Below are positions 7,863 to 17,002 of a stretch of DNA of 64,000 nt, in pieces. The stretch comes from Myxococcales bacterium (GTDB lineage Bacteria; Myxococcota_A; Polyangia; Nannocystales; Nannocystaceae). The notes beneath the pieces are model-generated. The model made no database searches, had not been told where the DNA came from, and saw only the letters and a program-made list of their open reading frames with translations. Position 1 is the first letter of the stretch. Each line of letters starts with the position of its first letter. The stretch is taken from positions 16,619 to 80,618 of the forward strand of contig JACKDW010000028.1 in the NCBI GenBank assembly GCA_020633295.1, read 5' to 3'. The position numbers were made by a program, and so were the translations under genes.

Positions 7863-8546
7863 CTACTCCCGCCGGTACCGAAAATCACAGCGGCTCGCGC
7901 CGCCGGCGATCGTCCCGCCGCGCTCGAGCGTAACTCCGTCCATGTAGCCCGCGATCAGATCGTCGAGCTTGCAGATCAGCGGCCCCAGCTCGGGGACGCC
8001 CTCGCGGGCGAAGTACTTGACGAGCGCGCACTCGTGCACGTCGAAGGCCATCAGGTCGTCGCTCTCGACCCGGCGCATCCGGAAGCCATCCGGCTCGTCG
8101 AGGCGCTCGATCGCGTGGAGCATGCGCCGACGAACCAGCGGGAGGCGGACCGCCTGACTCATGATCCGCGCGCGCAGCGGCGAGCGCCCGAAGATCGCGT
8201 GATAGCGGGTCGTCAGCACCTCTTCGACCAGCTCGAGCGCCGCGTCGCGAGCAAGCCCCTGATCGTCTTGGAGCGCGCGGTAGATCGCCAGCGCGGGCAG
8301 GCCGAGCTTGAACAGCCCGCGGTTGATCCGCTGGCGAAACCGCGGCGCCTGGGTCTCGAGCGCGGCGTACCGCGCCCAGACCTGCGCGGTAAAGGCCTCG
8401 ATCGCGGGGTCGCCGAGCGCGCGCGCGAGCGCCTCGCGTCCGTCCGCCAGGAGGTGATGCAGCGGCTTGTTGGCGGCTCGGGTCATCGCGGCGTCCAAGT
8501 GTAGCGCGGACCGGCACGCGTCGTCCGCGACGCGGCGCGCGGTCAC
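7863..8546 (-). CDS. L-2-amino-thiazoline-4-carboxylic acid hydrolase-like protein
   Basis: The protein has 227 aa, all-alpha at the N-terminus and alpha/beta at the C-terminus. Its last residues, GGASRCDFRYRRE, and the preceding DVHECALVKYFAREG carry the Cys/Asp/Arg pattern of the ATC hydrolase family (PF14196). In Pseudomonas this family opens the thiazoline ring on the way to L-cysteine, but many members have unknown substrates. A GTG at 8546 is taken as the start because TATAAA lies 9 nt upstream; ATG 8486 (207 aa) is the alternative. It ends 14 nt from the convergent DUF3592 gene. There is no signal peptide, so it is probably cytoplasmic. Confidence 0.7.
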   Translation of the reverse strand: MTARRVADDACRSALHLDAAMTRAANKPLHHLLADGREALARALGDPAIEAFTAQVWARYAALETQAPRFRQRINRGLFKLGLPALAIYRALQDDQGLARDAALELVEEVLTTRYHAIFGRSPLRARIMSQAVRLPLVRRRMLHAIERLDEPDGFRMRRVESDDLMAFDVHECALVKYFAREGVPELGPLICKLDDLIAGYMDGVTLERGGTIAGGASRCDFRYRRE

Positions 8547-8555
8547 TCACGTGGC

Positions 8556-8561
8556 TTTATA
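8556..8561 (-). promoter_or_regulatory. -10-like hexamer for the ATC-hydrolase-like gene
   Basis: TATAAA on the minus strand, 9 nt before GTG 8546. It directly follows the sequence ACATGT, which recurs in several intergenic regions here. Confidence 0.45.
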
Positions 8562-8644
8562 GACATGTTGTGTGGAACCGTCGATGCGCGCGTGTCGGGG
8601 GGACGCGCGCGGAGACCTCGATCGTGGCTCTTGGTCGCGCGGCC

Positions 8645-9691
8645 TCAAGGATCGGCGCAGCAGCGGAAGCCGGTCGAGTAGTCCCAGTGCTGCACGTTAT
8701 GGGCGGTCGTCACGTAGAGGCAGCCCTGGCCGTTGATCTGGGTGTCGACGTAGAAGCCGCCGCGGAAGGTGCCCTCGGGGTCTGCGGTCCACTCGTGGAG
8801 GTTGCCCATCATGTCGAGCACGCCCTCGGCGCTCTCGCAGTCCGCGTACTCACCCGTGCGCGCCAGCCCTGCCGGGAGCTGATTGAGGCACGGGTGCCCG
8901 AGCTCGGACCAGATCCACGCGTCGGCGGTCTCGAAGTACTGGATCGCCGGATGGCAGACGCGGGCGCCGTTACACGCCCCTGGCTCGACGACGTCGCCGT
9001 AGGGGAAGGTGAGGTTGTCCGGTCCTCGACAGGCGCGGAGCCACTCGTCGTCGCTGCACAGGCGCTTGCCGGCCGCGTCGCAGGCGGCCGCCGCCTGCAC
9101 CTGCGTGATGTAGCCCTGAGGGACGAGCTCCGGGGCTGACACGGCCCGCGTGGAGACGCCGGCCGGCGACAGGTAGGGAGAGAAGGGCGCGAGGGACTGA
9201 TCGGGCAGGACCTCGACGAGCGCGGCCTCCCAGCGGTCGATGCAGAACGAGTCGATCGCGACCATCCCGGGCGGGCAGCCGCCGAGCCCCGGGGGCTCGA
9301 CCGGCACGCCGTTCGCGTCGGGCGTCGTGTTCTCGTCGCACCACGGGATCGGGTTGGTGTCGCAATCGAGGGGGTCGCCGTCGCCGTCACCGTCGCCGTC
9401 ACCGTCGCCATCCCCGTCACCGTCGCCGTCACCGTCGCCATCCCCGTCGCCGTCGCCGTCACCGTCACCGTCGCCATCACCGTCGCCTTGGTTCGTGGTG
9501 TTGTCGCTGTCGTCGGTGTCACCGTCGGTGGTGGTGCCCTCGATGGCGGTGGCGCTCTCGTCGGCGGAGGTGCTGTTGAGCACCGTCGAGGCGCCTTCGG
9601 TGTCGCTGGGGCCCGCCGTGGTGTCGTCACCCGTCCCCGCGCAGGAGACGAGCGCTAGCATGATCGTCGCGCGTCGTGAGAGCTGTCGCAC
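8645..9691 (-). CDS. Lipoprotein with formylglycine-generating-enzyme (SUMF1) domain and (Gly-Asp)n linker
   Basis: The protein has 348 aa, with a GTG start. A short signal (RRATIMLALVSC) gives a lipidated Cys, then a Thr/Ser/Asp-rich tether, then an almost perfect Gly-Asp repeat of about 19 units (residues about 70-107). The C-terminal 220 aa are a sulfatase-modifying-factor domain: MVAIDSFCIDRWE, GKRLCSDDEWLRACR, MGNLHEW, TFRGG and a terminal TGFRCC. Homologues either make formylglycine in sulfatases or serve as extracellular binding domains; with an outer-membrane anchor and long spacer the latter or a periplasmic enzyme is plausible. Extra Cys residues suggest disulfides. The gene is monocistronic between the ATC-hydrolase-like gene and a hydrolase operon on the same strand. 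Confidence 0.82.
   Translation of the reverse strand: MRQLSRRATIMLALVSCAGTGDDTTAGPSDTEGASTVLNSTSADESATAIEGTTTDGDTDDSDNTTNQGDGDGDGDGDGDGDGDGDGDGDGDGDGDGDGDGDGDGDPLDCDTNPIPWCDENTTPDANGVPVEPPGLGGCPPGMVAIDSFCIDRWEAALVEVLPDQSLAPFSPYLSPAGVSTRAVSAPELVPQGYITQVQAAAACDAAGKRLCSDDEWLRACRGPDNLTFPYGDVVEPGACNGARVCHPAIQYFETADAWIWSELGHPCLNQLPAGLARTGEYADCESAEGVLDMMGNLHEWTADPEGTFRGGFYVDTQINGQGCLYVTTAHNVQHWDYSTGFRCCADP
9373..9487. repeat. Hexanucleotide repeat encoding (Gly-Asp)n
   Basis: Tandem 6-bp units, GTCGCC/GTCACC/ATCCCC variants on the plus strand, coding for the Gly-Asp linker of the lipoprotein at 8645-9691. Unit length keeps the frame, so copy-number change would alter linker length without a frameshift. 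Confidence 0.85.
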
Positions 9692-9894
9692 CGGCGTATC
9701 GAAGCACGGACGCGCGCACGAGGGTACGAAATTCGCGCGTCTCTCCGGTGCCGCTGCACGAGCGCCGCGAGCCGTGACGAGATTGCCTTCGAGTCATGCG
9801 CTGGGGCGTCGGGCGTCGCGCTCGCTCCGAGCCCGCGCTGATGACAGACCTTCGATGTCGACGCCTGACCACGCGCGTGGGCTCGGCGGCGCGT

Positions 9895-10761
9895 TCACGC
9901 GGTCGTCGGCGACTGACTCAGGAACGCGGCCATGAGCTCGGCGACGCGCTCGGGCTGATCCTCCTGCAAGAAGTGCCCGCAGCCGTCGAGGGCGCTGACG
10001 CTCGTCTGGGGAAGATCGTGCTGCAGTCGGCTCATCGTCCGCGCGACGTCGGGGAGGATCCGATCCTCGGTCCCATAGATCGCGCAGACGGGGCCGCGGT
10101 AGCTCGGGAGCGCGGCCGCGATCTCCTTCATCCCGGCGGGGTGCAGCCCGTGGGCCGCCTTCAGCAGCGCCTTGCGAGCGGCGCCGTCGACGAAGGGCGC
10201 CTGGTAGGCCGGGATGGCGCCCGCGACCCCTCGCTTGTCCGCGACGCCGAAGCGCATGCCGAAGGCGATGCCCGCGGGCGACGCGAGCCAGTGCTTCACG
10301 CCGGGCACGAACGACGCGAGCACGAAGAGCTTCACCGCCCAGGACGTCTCGGGGTAGATGAGCGTGTTGAGCAGCGTGAGCGAGCGGACGCGGTCGAGCT
10401 GCTGCGCGGCCCAGTACAACCCGACGGGGCCGCCGAGGTCATGCACGGCCAGGTCGATGGCGTCGAGCTCGAGCGCGTCGAGGAAGCCGTCGAGGACGCG
10501 CCGGAAGAAGCGAAAGCTGTAGGACGCGGTCAGCGGCTTGTCCGACTGGCCGAAGCCCGGGAGGTCGAGCGCGAGCACTCGGCGCCCGGCGGCGAGCGTC
10601 GGCATCAGGTTCCGCCAGAGGTAGGCGCTCGTCGGCCAACCGTGGAGCAGCACGAGCGGGGCGCCATCACCTACCTCGAGGTAGTGCAGGCGCAGCGCGG
10701 GGTCGGGGAGCTCGATGAAGCGCGACTGGACCGCGCTCGGGATCGTGAAGGGGCGCGCCAT
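9895..10761 (-). CDS. Alpha/beta hydrolase, haloalkane dehalogenase-like
   Basis: The protein has 288 aa. Its motifs are oxyanion LLHGWPTSAYLW, nucleophile elbow AVHDLGGPVG with Asp, an acid in IYGTEDRIL and His in GCGHFLQED. The Asp elbow and Trp after the oxyanion motif put it in the haloalkane dehalogenase/epoxide hydrolase group; the exact substrate is not predictable. The start at 10761 (MARPFTIPSAV) is where the domain begins; the frame is open far upstream across two other genes but that part is not coding. A small Cys-rich lipoprotein gene ends 14 nt upstream, so the two are probably co-transcribed. Confidence 0.85.
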   Translation of the reverse strand: MARPFTIPSAVQSRFIELPDPALRLHYLEVGDGAPLVLLHGWPTSAYLWRNLMPTLAAGRRVLALDLPGFGQSDKPLTASYSFRFFRRVLDGFLDALELDAIDLAVHDLGGPVGLYWAAQQLDRVRSLTLLNTLIYPETSWAVKLFVLASFVPGVKHWLASPAGIAFGMRFGVADKRGVAGAIPAYQAPFVDGAARKALLKAAHGLHPAGMKEIAAALPSYRGPVCAIYGTEDRILPDVARTMSRLQHDLPQTSVSALDGCGHFLQEDQPERVAELMAAFLSQSPTTA

Positions 10762-10775
10762 GACGTTCGATCCGA

Positions 10776-11105
10776 TCACTCGTTGCAGGAGATGATCGTC
10801 GAGCTCCCCCCGTCCGAGCAGCCCACCGCGATCGTCGGCGCCTCGCAGAGCGCGTACATGGCCGAGATACACTCGGCGACGGCGCAGTCGCCCACGCCCG
10901 CGCACGCGTCCGGGATCGCCTCGCAGACCTCGTGATCGTCGCTCGTGTCGAGGTAGGCCACGGTGATCTCGTCCGCGGTGCAGCCCTCGACGTCGCCGCC
11001 GACGCTGCCGGTCCCGTCTCCGTTGTCGCCGTCGCTGCAGGCGCCCGCGAGCGTCGCGACCAGCAGCGCGATCATGGTTCGGTGTGTATGCGTGGTGAGC
11101 CTCAT
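10776..11105 (-). CDS. Small cysteine-rich lipoprotein
   Basis: The protein has 109 aa. The signal MRLTTHTHRTMIALLVATLA ends in the lipobox AGAC, followed by an Asp/Gly linker. The mature domain of about 70 aa has seven cysteines (GCTADE, EVCEAIPDACAGVGDC, AECISAMYALCEAP, VGCSDG, IISCNE), implying three disulfides. No family was recognised. It precedes the dehalogenase-like hydrolase by 14 nt on the same strand. Confidence 0.68.
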   Translation of the reverse strand: MRLTTHTHRTMIALLVATLAGACSDGDNGDGTGSVGGDVEGCTADEITVAYLDTSDDHEVCEAIPDACAGVGDCAVAECISAMYALCEAPTIAVGCSDGGSSTIISCNE

Positions 11106-11383
11106 GGTGGAGGGAAGGTTTACGATGATCGGTCAAAACACAAGCGCGAGTCGAAGCGCGCACTCGGGGAACACGCGTCGTCGCGGAGCCCTCGCCTCCG
11201 GGCGACTCCTTCGGCACGTGCGGGGCTGCGCGGCGCGAGCGTCGACCGTTCGCCGCGAGGCCGCCGCCGAGTCGACGTACGCGGCGTCTCGGCGGCTCCC
11301 GGCGGCCCTCAGCGGCGGACGTGAGCGCTTCGCCGCGCACGAGCGACGCGGGCGATTTCCTGCGACAATCGTGCTCTGACCGC

Positions 11384-12232
11384 ATGAGCAAGCCCATGGC
11401 GCACCCACGATCTCGTCCCGATGTCCCTCGCGCTCGCGCGCCGCTCTCGTGGGTGATCCCGGGCGTGTTCGTCGGCCTCGCGTTCGTCGTCGCCTGCGCT
11501 CCGAACGCTGACGCAGGAGACTCCGCCGAGCTCGAGCGCGCCGTGGCGGCCATGCACGAGGCGACGGCGAGGCTGGATGACGCGGCCGTGAAGCTCGAGG
11601 AGGCGACTCGAGAGCTGAAGTCCGCGAACGCTGGGTGCGAGGACATCGCCAGCTCGATCCGCGACGCGTCGAAGCTCATGCTCGGCGGCGGGCTGAGCGA
11701 CAGCCTCTTGCCCTCGGATCGCGAGCCGCGCGACCCCTTCGCCGACACCAACCGCGGGGGCGACGACGCGAGCCCAGATCCGTTCGGGCTCGCCGGCGAC
11801 GAGCGCAGGAACAGCCGCGCGATTCCTGGCGCGGCCGAGGCGATCCGGTGTGAGCACCTGAGCTGTCAGGTTGAGCGTCGGTTCCTCGACGCGGTCCTGG
11901 CGAACCCCGCGGCGTTGACGAGGCAGGCGCGAGTGGTGCCCACCGTCCGCGACGGCGAGTCGAGGGGCTTCAAGCTCTACGGGATCCGCCCCGGGACCCT
12001 GCCCAAGCTGCTCGGGTTCAAGAACGGCGACTTGATCCGCTCGGTCAACGGCGTCCCGATCAGCTCGCTCGACAAGGTGATGGAGCTGTACTCCTCGCTG
12101 CGGGGGGTCGACCACCTCGAGCTGGAGGTCGAGCGCAGGGACGCGACCGCGACCTTCACGATCGACATCGTCGAGTCGATCCAGCGCGACGCGCAGGACG
12201 ACGCGCAGGACGACGCGGCGAACGCCGAGTAG
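11384..12232 (+). CDS. GspC-like PDZ-domain lipoprotein or membrane-anchored protein
   Basis: The protein has 282 aa. A hydrophobic N-terminal segment ends FVGLAFVVAC, a possible lipobox, otherwise a membrane anchor. It is followed by a helical heptad region (ELERAVAAMHEATARLDDAAVKLEEATREL) that may form a coiled coil. The C-terminal about 110 aa are a PDZ domain of the type II secretion GspC kind: ARVVPTVRDGESRGFKLYGI, RPGTLPKLLGFKNGDLIRSV, NGVPISSLDKVME. No other secretion genes are nearby, so it may be a stand-alone GspC-like adaptor. The start MSKPMAHPRS at 11384 follows GACAAT 15 nt upstream. An Asp/Ala tail with the repeat AQDD ends the protein. Confidence 0.68.
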   Translation: MSKPMAHPRSRPDVPRARAPLSWVIPGVFVGLAFVVACAPNADAGDSAELERAVAAMHEATARLDDAAVKLEEATRELKSANAGCEDIASSIRDASKLMLGGGLSDSLLPSDREPRDPFADTNRGGDDASPDPFGLAGDERRNSRAIPGAAEAIRCEHLSCQVERRFLDAVLANPAALTRQARVVPTVRDGESRGFKLYGIRPGTLPKLLGFKNGDLIRSVNGVPISSLDKVMELYSSLRGVDHLELEVERRDATATFTIDIVESIQRDAQDDAQDDAANAE

Positions 12233-12464
12233 CGGCGCCGCGGCTGTCTCCGGGCGCGCGCCGAGGCGCCGCGTTCGGATGGCTGGCCGAAAGGACTGGT
12301 CGTGCGATGCGCGAGTGCGATGCGCGAGCGCGTTCGCGCGAGCGCGGGCGCTGCTGACCACAATTCCTGTCACGTCGGCGGCCTCGAGCACCCAGCGCGC
12401 CTGGAGGGCGCGCGCCGCAGCGAGCCGCGCGGGCGAGCTCGTCCCGGCCCGCCCCGCCGCACGA

Positions 12465-12470
12465 GGTATC
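12465..12470 (+). promoter_or_regulatory. -10-like hexamer before the beta-helix lipoprotein
   Basis: TATCGT, 9 nt before ATG 12480. Confidence 0.35.
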
Positions 12471-12479
12471 GTGACGCGC

Positions 12480-14414
12480 ATGGCGCGGTGTAGACGACGG
12501 GTTTGGGTGATGGCGCTGGCGCTCGGCTGCGGAGACGCCGGGAGCGGCGGCGACGGGACCGACACGACCGGGGGCTCCACGGCCTCGACCACGACCGAGG
12601 GCACGACGAGCGGGTCGCCGACATCGGCGACCGAGGGCACGACGTCGAGCAGCTCGGGCGTGATGACGACGGCCGGGACCACGGCGACGACAGAGGAGAC
12701 CAGCGACAGCGCGACCACGGGCCCTGTGGGGCCCGGGGAGTGCGGCGACGGTATCGACAATGACGGCGACGGCCTCGTCGACTGGCAGGAGGACTTCGGC
12801 TGCTACGGCCCCGCCGATCAGACCGAGGACGCGCTCCCCCGCGAACAAGAGGACGGCTTCACGACCTACGAGTTCCCGGCCGACAGCGTCGTCATCTACG
12901 TCAGCAACGACGGCGACGACGCGGCCGACGGGCTCGCGCCGGAGACGGCCGTGGCGACCCTGACCCACGCCGCCGAGCTGGTCCGCGACGGGGAGCACGA
13001 CTTTATCCTGCTGCGTCGCGGCGACGTCTGGCGTGACGAGGGGCTGTATCGCTTCAAGTCGGGCAAGGACGCCGCGCGCCCGCTGGTCATCGGCGGCTAC
13101 GGCGACTCGATGGCGCTGCCGCGCGTCGAGGTCGCGGACCACTTCATCGATCACGACGGCCAGACGCGGAGCTTCGTCGCGCTGATCGGTCTTCACCTCG
13201 TGTCCTACCCGGGTGACCCCGCGGATCCCGGCTTCACCGGCGAGCCGGAGGCGCTCCTGCGCTACGTCGGCGGCGGCGTCGGCCTGCTGGTGGAGGGCTG
13301 CCACTTCGAGTACGGCGAGCTCGTGGTCCAGAGCATCGTCGACGACGCGCCCTACGAGGACGTCGAGGTGCGCCGCAACGTGGTCGAGCGCGCGTATCAC
13401 CGCGACACCTGTCTCGAGGGCGACCCGAACGGGAACTCGGCGTTTCGCCCGTCGGGGCTGTACTCGAGCCACGCGCACCGCCTGACGATCGAGGGCAACC
13501 TGTTCGATCACAACGGGTGGAACCCCGAGGGCGAGCCGACCGCGTGCGCGACGATCTACAACCACAACCTCTACGTCAACGGTACCGAAATGGTGATCCG
13601 CGACAACGTGCTCGCGCGCGCGTCGAGCATCCACATCAAGTTTCGCTCGGACACGACGGGCGACATGGCGGGGCTGCTCGTCGAGAACAACTTCTTCGTC
13701 GAGGGCGAGATCGGGGTGTCGCTGGGCGGCAACTCCGAGGAGCCGTACCGCTTCGTCGACGGCGAGCTGCGCGACAACGTGATGACGGACATCGGCCGCA
13801 GTCAGCCGACGGGGCGCACCCTGGCCTGGGGGATCGACGTGATCGACAACGACGGCCTCGCGATCGTCGACAACCTGATCCTGAATCACCGCGCGCCGGG
13901 GGTCAGCAACTCGTACGGGATCAACCTCAGCGGCGCGACCGCGCGCGACTACCAGCTCGAGAACAACCTGCTGTGGCGCCTGCAGAACCGCGCGATCCGG
14001 ATCACCGGGGATCCCGGGCACATGACGGTGAGCTTCGCCAACAACACCGTCGTCGATCCAGAATTCGGCGGGCGCCTCGTCGACTTCACGGGCTCGTTCG
14101 CGGGCTACTCCTTCGAGGGCGGCGCCTACTACTCGAGCGCCGACCCGAGCGCGTGGTTCTCGGTCGAGGGGCAGGGCCAGGTCGGGCTCGCGGACTGGGT
14201 GACCGCGAGCGGGGAGAGCGGCGCGATGGCGATCGCGCCGCCGAGCTACCCGGATCCGGAGCGCGACGCGGAGGCCTACGCCGCGTCGATCGGCGAGGGC
14301 GCGACGCTGGCGGAGCTGCTCGCCGCGACGCGCGAGCAGACGCGCCTGAATTGGCGGGTCGAGCTGACGGCGCCGGCGATCAACGACTGGATCCGCGCGG
14401 GCTTCGGCCGCTGA
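12480..14414 (+). CDS. Lipoprotein with right-handed beta-helix domain
   Basis: The protein has 644 aa. The signal MARCRRRVWVMALALGC gives a lipidated Cys, followed by about 70 residues of Thr/Ser/Gly tether. Then comes an acidic calcium-binding-like motif (CGDGIDNDGDGLVDWQ), as in thrombospondin type 3 and myxobacterial surface proteins. From about residue 130 on the sequence is a parallel beta-helix, with many N-ladder turns (RRNVVERA, IEGNLFDHN, IRDNVLARA, VENNFFVEG, LENNLLWRL, FANNTVVD). Such proteins are often polysaccharide lyases or carbohydrate-binding surface proteins; catalytic residues could not be assigned. It is preceded by 247 nt without a gene and stands alone. Confidence 0.82.
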   Translation: MARCRRRVWVMALALGCGDAGSGGDGTDTTGGSTASTTTEGTTSGSPTSATEGTTSSSSGVMTTAGTTATTEETSDSATTGPVGPGECGDGIDNDGDGLVDWQEDFGCYGPADQTEDALPREQEDGFTTYEFPADSVVIYVSNDGDDAADGLAPETAVATLTHAAELVRDGEHDFILLRRGDVWRDEGLYRFKSGKDAARPLVIGGYGDSMALPRVEVADHFIDHDGQTRSFVALIGLHLVSYPGDPADPGFTGEPEALLRYVGGGVGLLVEGCHFEYGELVVQSIVDDAPYEDVEVRRNVVERAYHRDTCLEGDPNGNSAFRPSGLYSSHAHRLTIEGNLFDHNGWNPEGEPTACATIYNHNLYVNGTEMVIRDNVLARASSIHIKFRSDTTGDMAGLLVENNFFVEGEIGVSLGGNSEEPYRFVDGELRDNVMTDIGRSQPTGRTLAWGIDVIDNDGLAIVDNLILNHRAPGVSNSYGINLSGATARDYQLENNLLWRLQNRAIRITGDPGHMTVSFANNTVVDPEFGGRLVDFTGSFAGYSFEGGAYYSSADPSAWFSVEGQGQVGLADWVTASGESGAMAIAPPSYPDPERDAEAYAASIGEGATLAELLAATREQTRLNWRVELTAPAINDWIRAGFGR

Positions 14415-14857
14415 GCGCGGCGCGGCGCCGACGCGCGCCGGGCTGCTCGACGTACATGTCCCTCGGTGTGGGTCGTCGGCGTCGCCGGTCGCCTCGGTCC
14501 GTCGCGGAACGGCGTCCGCCGTGGCGAGGGCCGCGAGGACCGCGCCGCGGCCGTCGGGCGCGCTCATTCATCCGGTCTTTTAAGACATGTCTGATGTCGC
14601 GCGCGCGATCGTTCGCTCGCCGCGAGCCCGTGGACGGCCGCGAGCGCGCCGCTGCGTCGTCGTCCGCGGCCGTTCGCGCGCGAGCGCGCGCGCGTCAGAA
14701 CGACGGCTATGACAACTATACGTCCTGCCTATGATCCACCGGCGCCGAGTCGGCGCTATGACCCCCGAGTACCAAGCGCGACGACGCGGTCGTGATGGAT
14801 CGGCTCTTTGGAGGTGATCGTCAGGCCGCGTCTTCGCATTCGCCATCCCGCATCTCC
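14415..14857. other. Intergenic stretch before the vitellogenin-like operon
   Basis: No gene seen. It holds an AGACATGTCT palindrome (about 14582-14591), possible -10 hexamers in an AT-richer patch (about 14705-14740, including TATGAT) and a short GCGCCGA/TCGGCGC inverted repeat. Probably the promoter region of the operon starting at 14858. Confidence 0.4.
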
Positions 14858-17002
14858 ATGAGTAAGACCCACATGTACCTCCGAACCTCACTCCTCGTCG
14901 CCGTCGCCTGTCTCGCCACCGCCGCCTGTCAGGGCGCGGAGGACGTGACGATGTGCGAAGACGGGACCATCGAGCGCGACGGTCAGTGTATCCCCGCCGC
15001 GCTCGAGGTGCGGCTGACGCACCTCGACGTCCGCTATGACCTCTCGCAGCCGGTCTACGTCAACAACCGCGTCCCGATCACCTTCGGGATCACCGCGACG
15101 AGCCCCGACCCCGCGAACGTCGCGACCCGCAACGTCGCGGTCTCGTTCTCGTTCGTCGAGGCCGACCCCGCCGACCCGGAGAACCCGTTCGCGTGTGGAT
15201 CGAGCGCGATCGATGTCGAGGTCGTCGGCGACGGGAGCGAGCAGCTCGTCGACGCCTTCATCTGGCCGACGTCGATGTGCGCCGGGCTCGCGACCACGGG
15301 CGCGGCGGTCAACATCGGGGTCGACTTCGACGGCGGCGACGAGATCGAGGCGGAGGCGGCCGAGGGGGCGGCGGGCGAGCTGCTGACGGACGTCGACGCC
15401 CCGAGCGTCGTGTTCTCGGCGGCGCGCCGCGACGAGCCGCTCAACCAGCTGTGTCGGAGCTCGCTCGACGGCGCCGAGCTCGGCTGCGTGTACGCGGTTG
15501 ACCTCCAGCCGATCCCGAGCGGCCCCGGCGGCGCGCTCATCGACGTGCGCTACAACCTCAGCGCCAGCTCGTCGGTGGCGGTGGTCCCGTTTCAGGCGAC
15601 CGAGAACATCGGCCCCGACGGACCGGCCGATCCGGACCCCGCGCTCGTGGTCCAGTCGAGCTTCGTCGTCAACGGCCGCGACCCGTACATCTCCGCGGTC
15701 GACCCGGCGGAGATTCCTCCCGCGCTGCTCGAGGCCGAGCCGAACATCGCGGAGGAGCTGAAGTTCGGGCTCGACGAGGCGGCGCTCGCCGCCGTCACCA
15801 ACCTGCCGGGCACGGCCGTCGTCTCCTACACGATCCGCGCGGCGTCCGAGCAGGGCGGGGCGCTCCCGCTGACCATCCGCGACCCGGCGGATCCGGCCAA
15901 CACGATCCCCGAGGCGCTGATCGACGAGGTGCTGCCCGGCACCGCCAACGAGGTCGCGCACGAGCTGTTCCTCGAGGGCGCCGCGCTCACGGCGGTGTCC
16001 CCCGGCGGGATGTGGGCGGACGAGAGCGACTTCGTCGTCCGCGGCTGCTTCGCGGCCGAGTTCACTCAGGACGGCAACAAGGGCGACGGGCCCGTCGACG
16101 ACTGCCGCGAGCTCGAGGTGGTGCTCGTCCACGAGGCGCCGCCGACCTCGGGCGCCGCGTCGCTGAGCTTCAACAAGGAGTTCTCGCGCAAGCTCGGCAG
16201 CAGCCGGCTGGCGATCGAGAGCACGATGTCGACCCAGAACGTCCTCGACCTGACCGGCGCGGCGAGCCAGATCGACGGCAAGGTCGCGTTGACGGGCAAG
16301 CTGGGCAAGAGCTTCGAGCTCGTGCTCGCGCAGGCCCACGGCGAGGCGAGGCTCGGGGTCGACCCCACCGAGACCATGTACGACGCCTACGTCGACGCGT
16401 TCGGCGAGCGCATCTTCAGCGCGTCGGATCAGGCGGCGAAGATCGTCCAGAGCGACGACTTCAGCGTCGCCAAGTCGTTCACGCTCGCGAACCTCGGCTT
16501 CGGCTTCGGCCCGGTGCGCATCGGCTTCTCGATCGGCGCGGGCGGGACGCTCGGCTTCGAGGCCGAGGACACGCTCGAGGCGCTGACCGACAACGCGAGC
16601 TGCCAGGAGCTCCTGAAGTCGACGGACGAGTTTGACCTGTGCGGCCGGATGACGCGCGTCACCTCGCCGTACTTCGGCCTGACCGGCAGCGTCGAGGGCG
16701 GGCTCAACCTGCGGATCGTCAAGGCGGCGGTGGCGGCGAACCTCCGCTTCATCACGACCTCGTTCCCGCTCGACACGACGCTCGGCTGGGGCCTCAACTT
16801 CGACGGCCAGCTCGTCGTGCGCGGCGACGTGACCTGGGACATGGTGCTGGAGCCGCTCGCGGGCGACGTCTTCATCATCGGCAAGGTCGGCTTCCGGCGC
16901 TTCGCCAAGTCCCTGAAGGTGAACCTGTTCAGCTTCTCCGCGGGCACGATCGAGACCAACCTGCTGAGCCTCTCGATGGGCGAGTTCGAGGTGCTCCAGT
17001 GA
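14858..17002 (+). CDS. Large beta-rich lipoprotein, first gene of the HEAT/metzincin operon
   Basis: The protein has 714 aa. The start at 14858 gives MSKTHMYLRTSLLVAVACLA with lipobox TAAC; MYLRTSL a few codons later is an alternative. A short Cys-containing linker (MCEDGTIERDGQCIP) is followed by Ig-like beta modules (about 45-400) and a C-terminal half of amphipathic strands and Gly-rich turns (LGFGFGPVRIGFSIGAGG, GLTGSVEGGLNLRI). The latter could be a large lipid-binding beta sheet or a barrel-like fold. No family was recognised. The next gene begins with GTG overlapping this stop (4 nt), and a third gene overlaps that one in the same way, so the three products probably work together. Confidence 0.72.
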   Translation: MSKTHMYLRTSLLVAVACLATAACQGAEDVTMCEDGTIERDGQCIPAALEVRLTHLDVRYDLSQPVYVNNRVPITFGITATSPDPANVATRNVAVSFSFVEADPADPENPFACGSSAIDVEVVGDGSEQLVDAFIWPTSMCAGLATTGAAVNIGVDFDGGDEIEAEAAEGAAGELLTDVDAPSVVFSAARRDEPLNQLCRSSLDGAELGCVYAVDLQPIPSGPGGALIDVRYNLSASSSVAVVPFQATENIGPDGPADPDPALVVQSSFVVNGRDPYISAVDPAEIPPALLEAEPNIAEELKFGLDEAALAAVTNLPGTAVVSYTIRAASEQGGALPLTIRDPADPANTIPEALIDEVLPGTANEVAHELFLEGAALTAVSPGGMWADESDFVVRGCFAAEFTQDGNKGDGPVDDCRELEVVLVHEAPPTSGAASLSFNKEFSRKLGSSRLAIESTMSTQNVLDLTGAASQIDGKVALTGKLGKSFELVLAQAHGEARLGVDPTETMYDAYVDAFGERIFSASDQAAKIVQSDDFSVAKSFTLANLGFGFGPVRIGFSIGAGGTLGFEAEDTLEALTDNASCQELLKSTDEFDLCGRMTRVTSPYFGLTGSVEGGLNLRIVKAAVAANLRFITTSFPLDTTLGWGLNFDGQLVVRGDVTWDMVLEPLAGDVFIIGKVGFRRFAKSLKVNLFSFSAGTIETNLLSLSMGEFEVLQ

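Noticed and set aside
9373..9487. Possible CRISPR-like array
   Set aside because: Uniform 6-bp units with no spacers, in frame within a coding sequence.
12156..14567. Long minus-strand open frame of about 800 codons opposite the beta-helix lipoprotein
   Set aside because: The translation is Arg/Ala/Val-rich with no domain, and the plus strand holds a convincing lipoprotein. GC-rich third positions create such shadow frames throughout.
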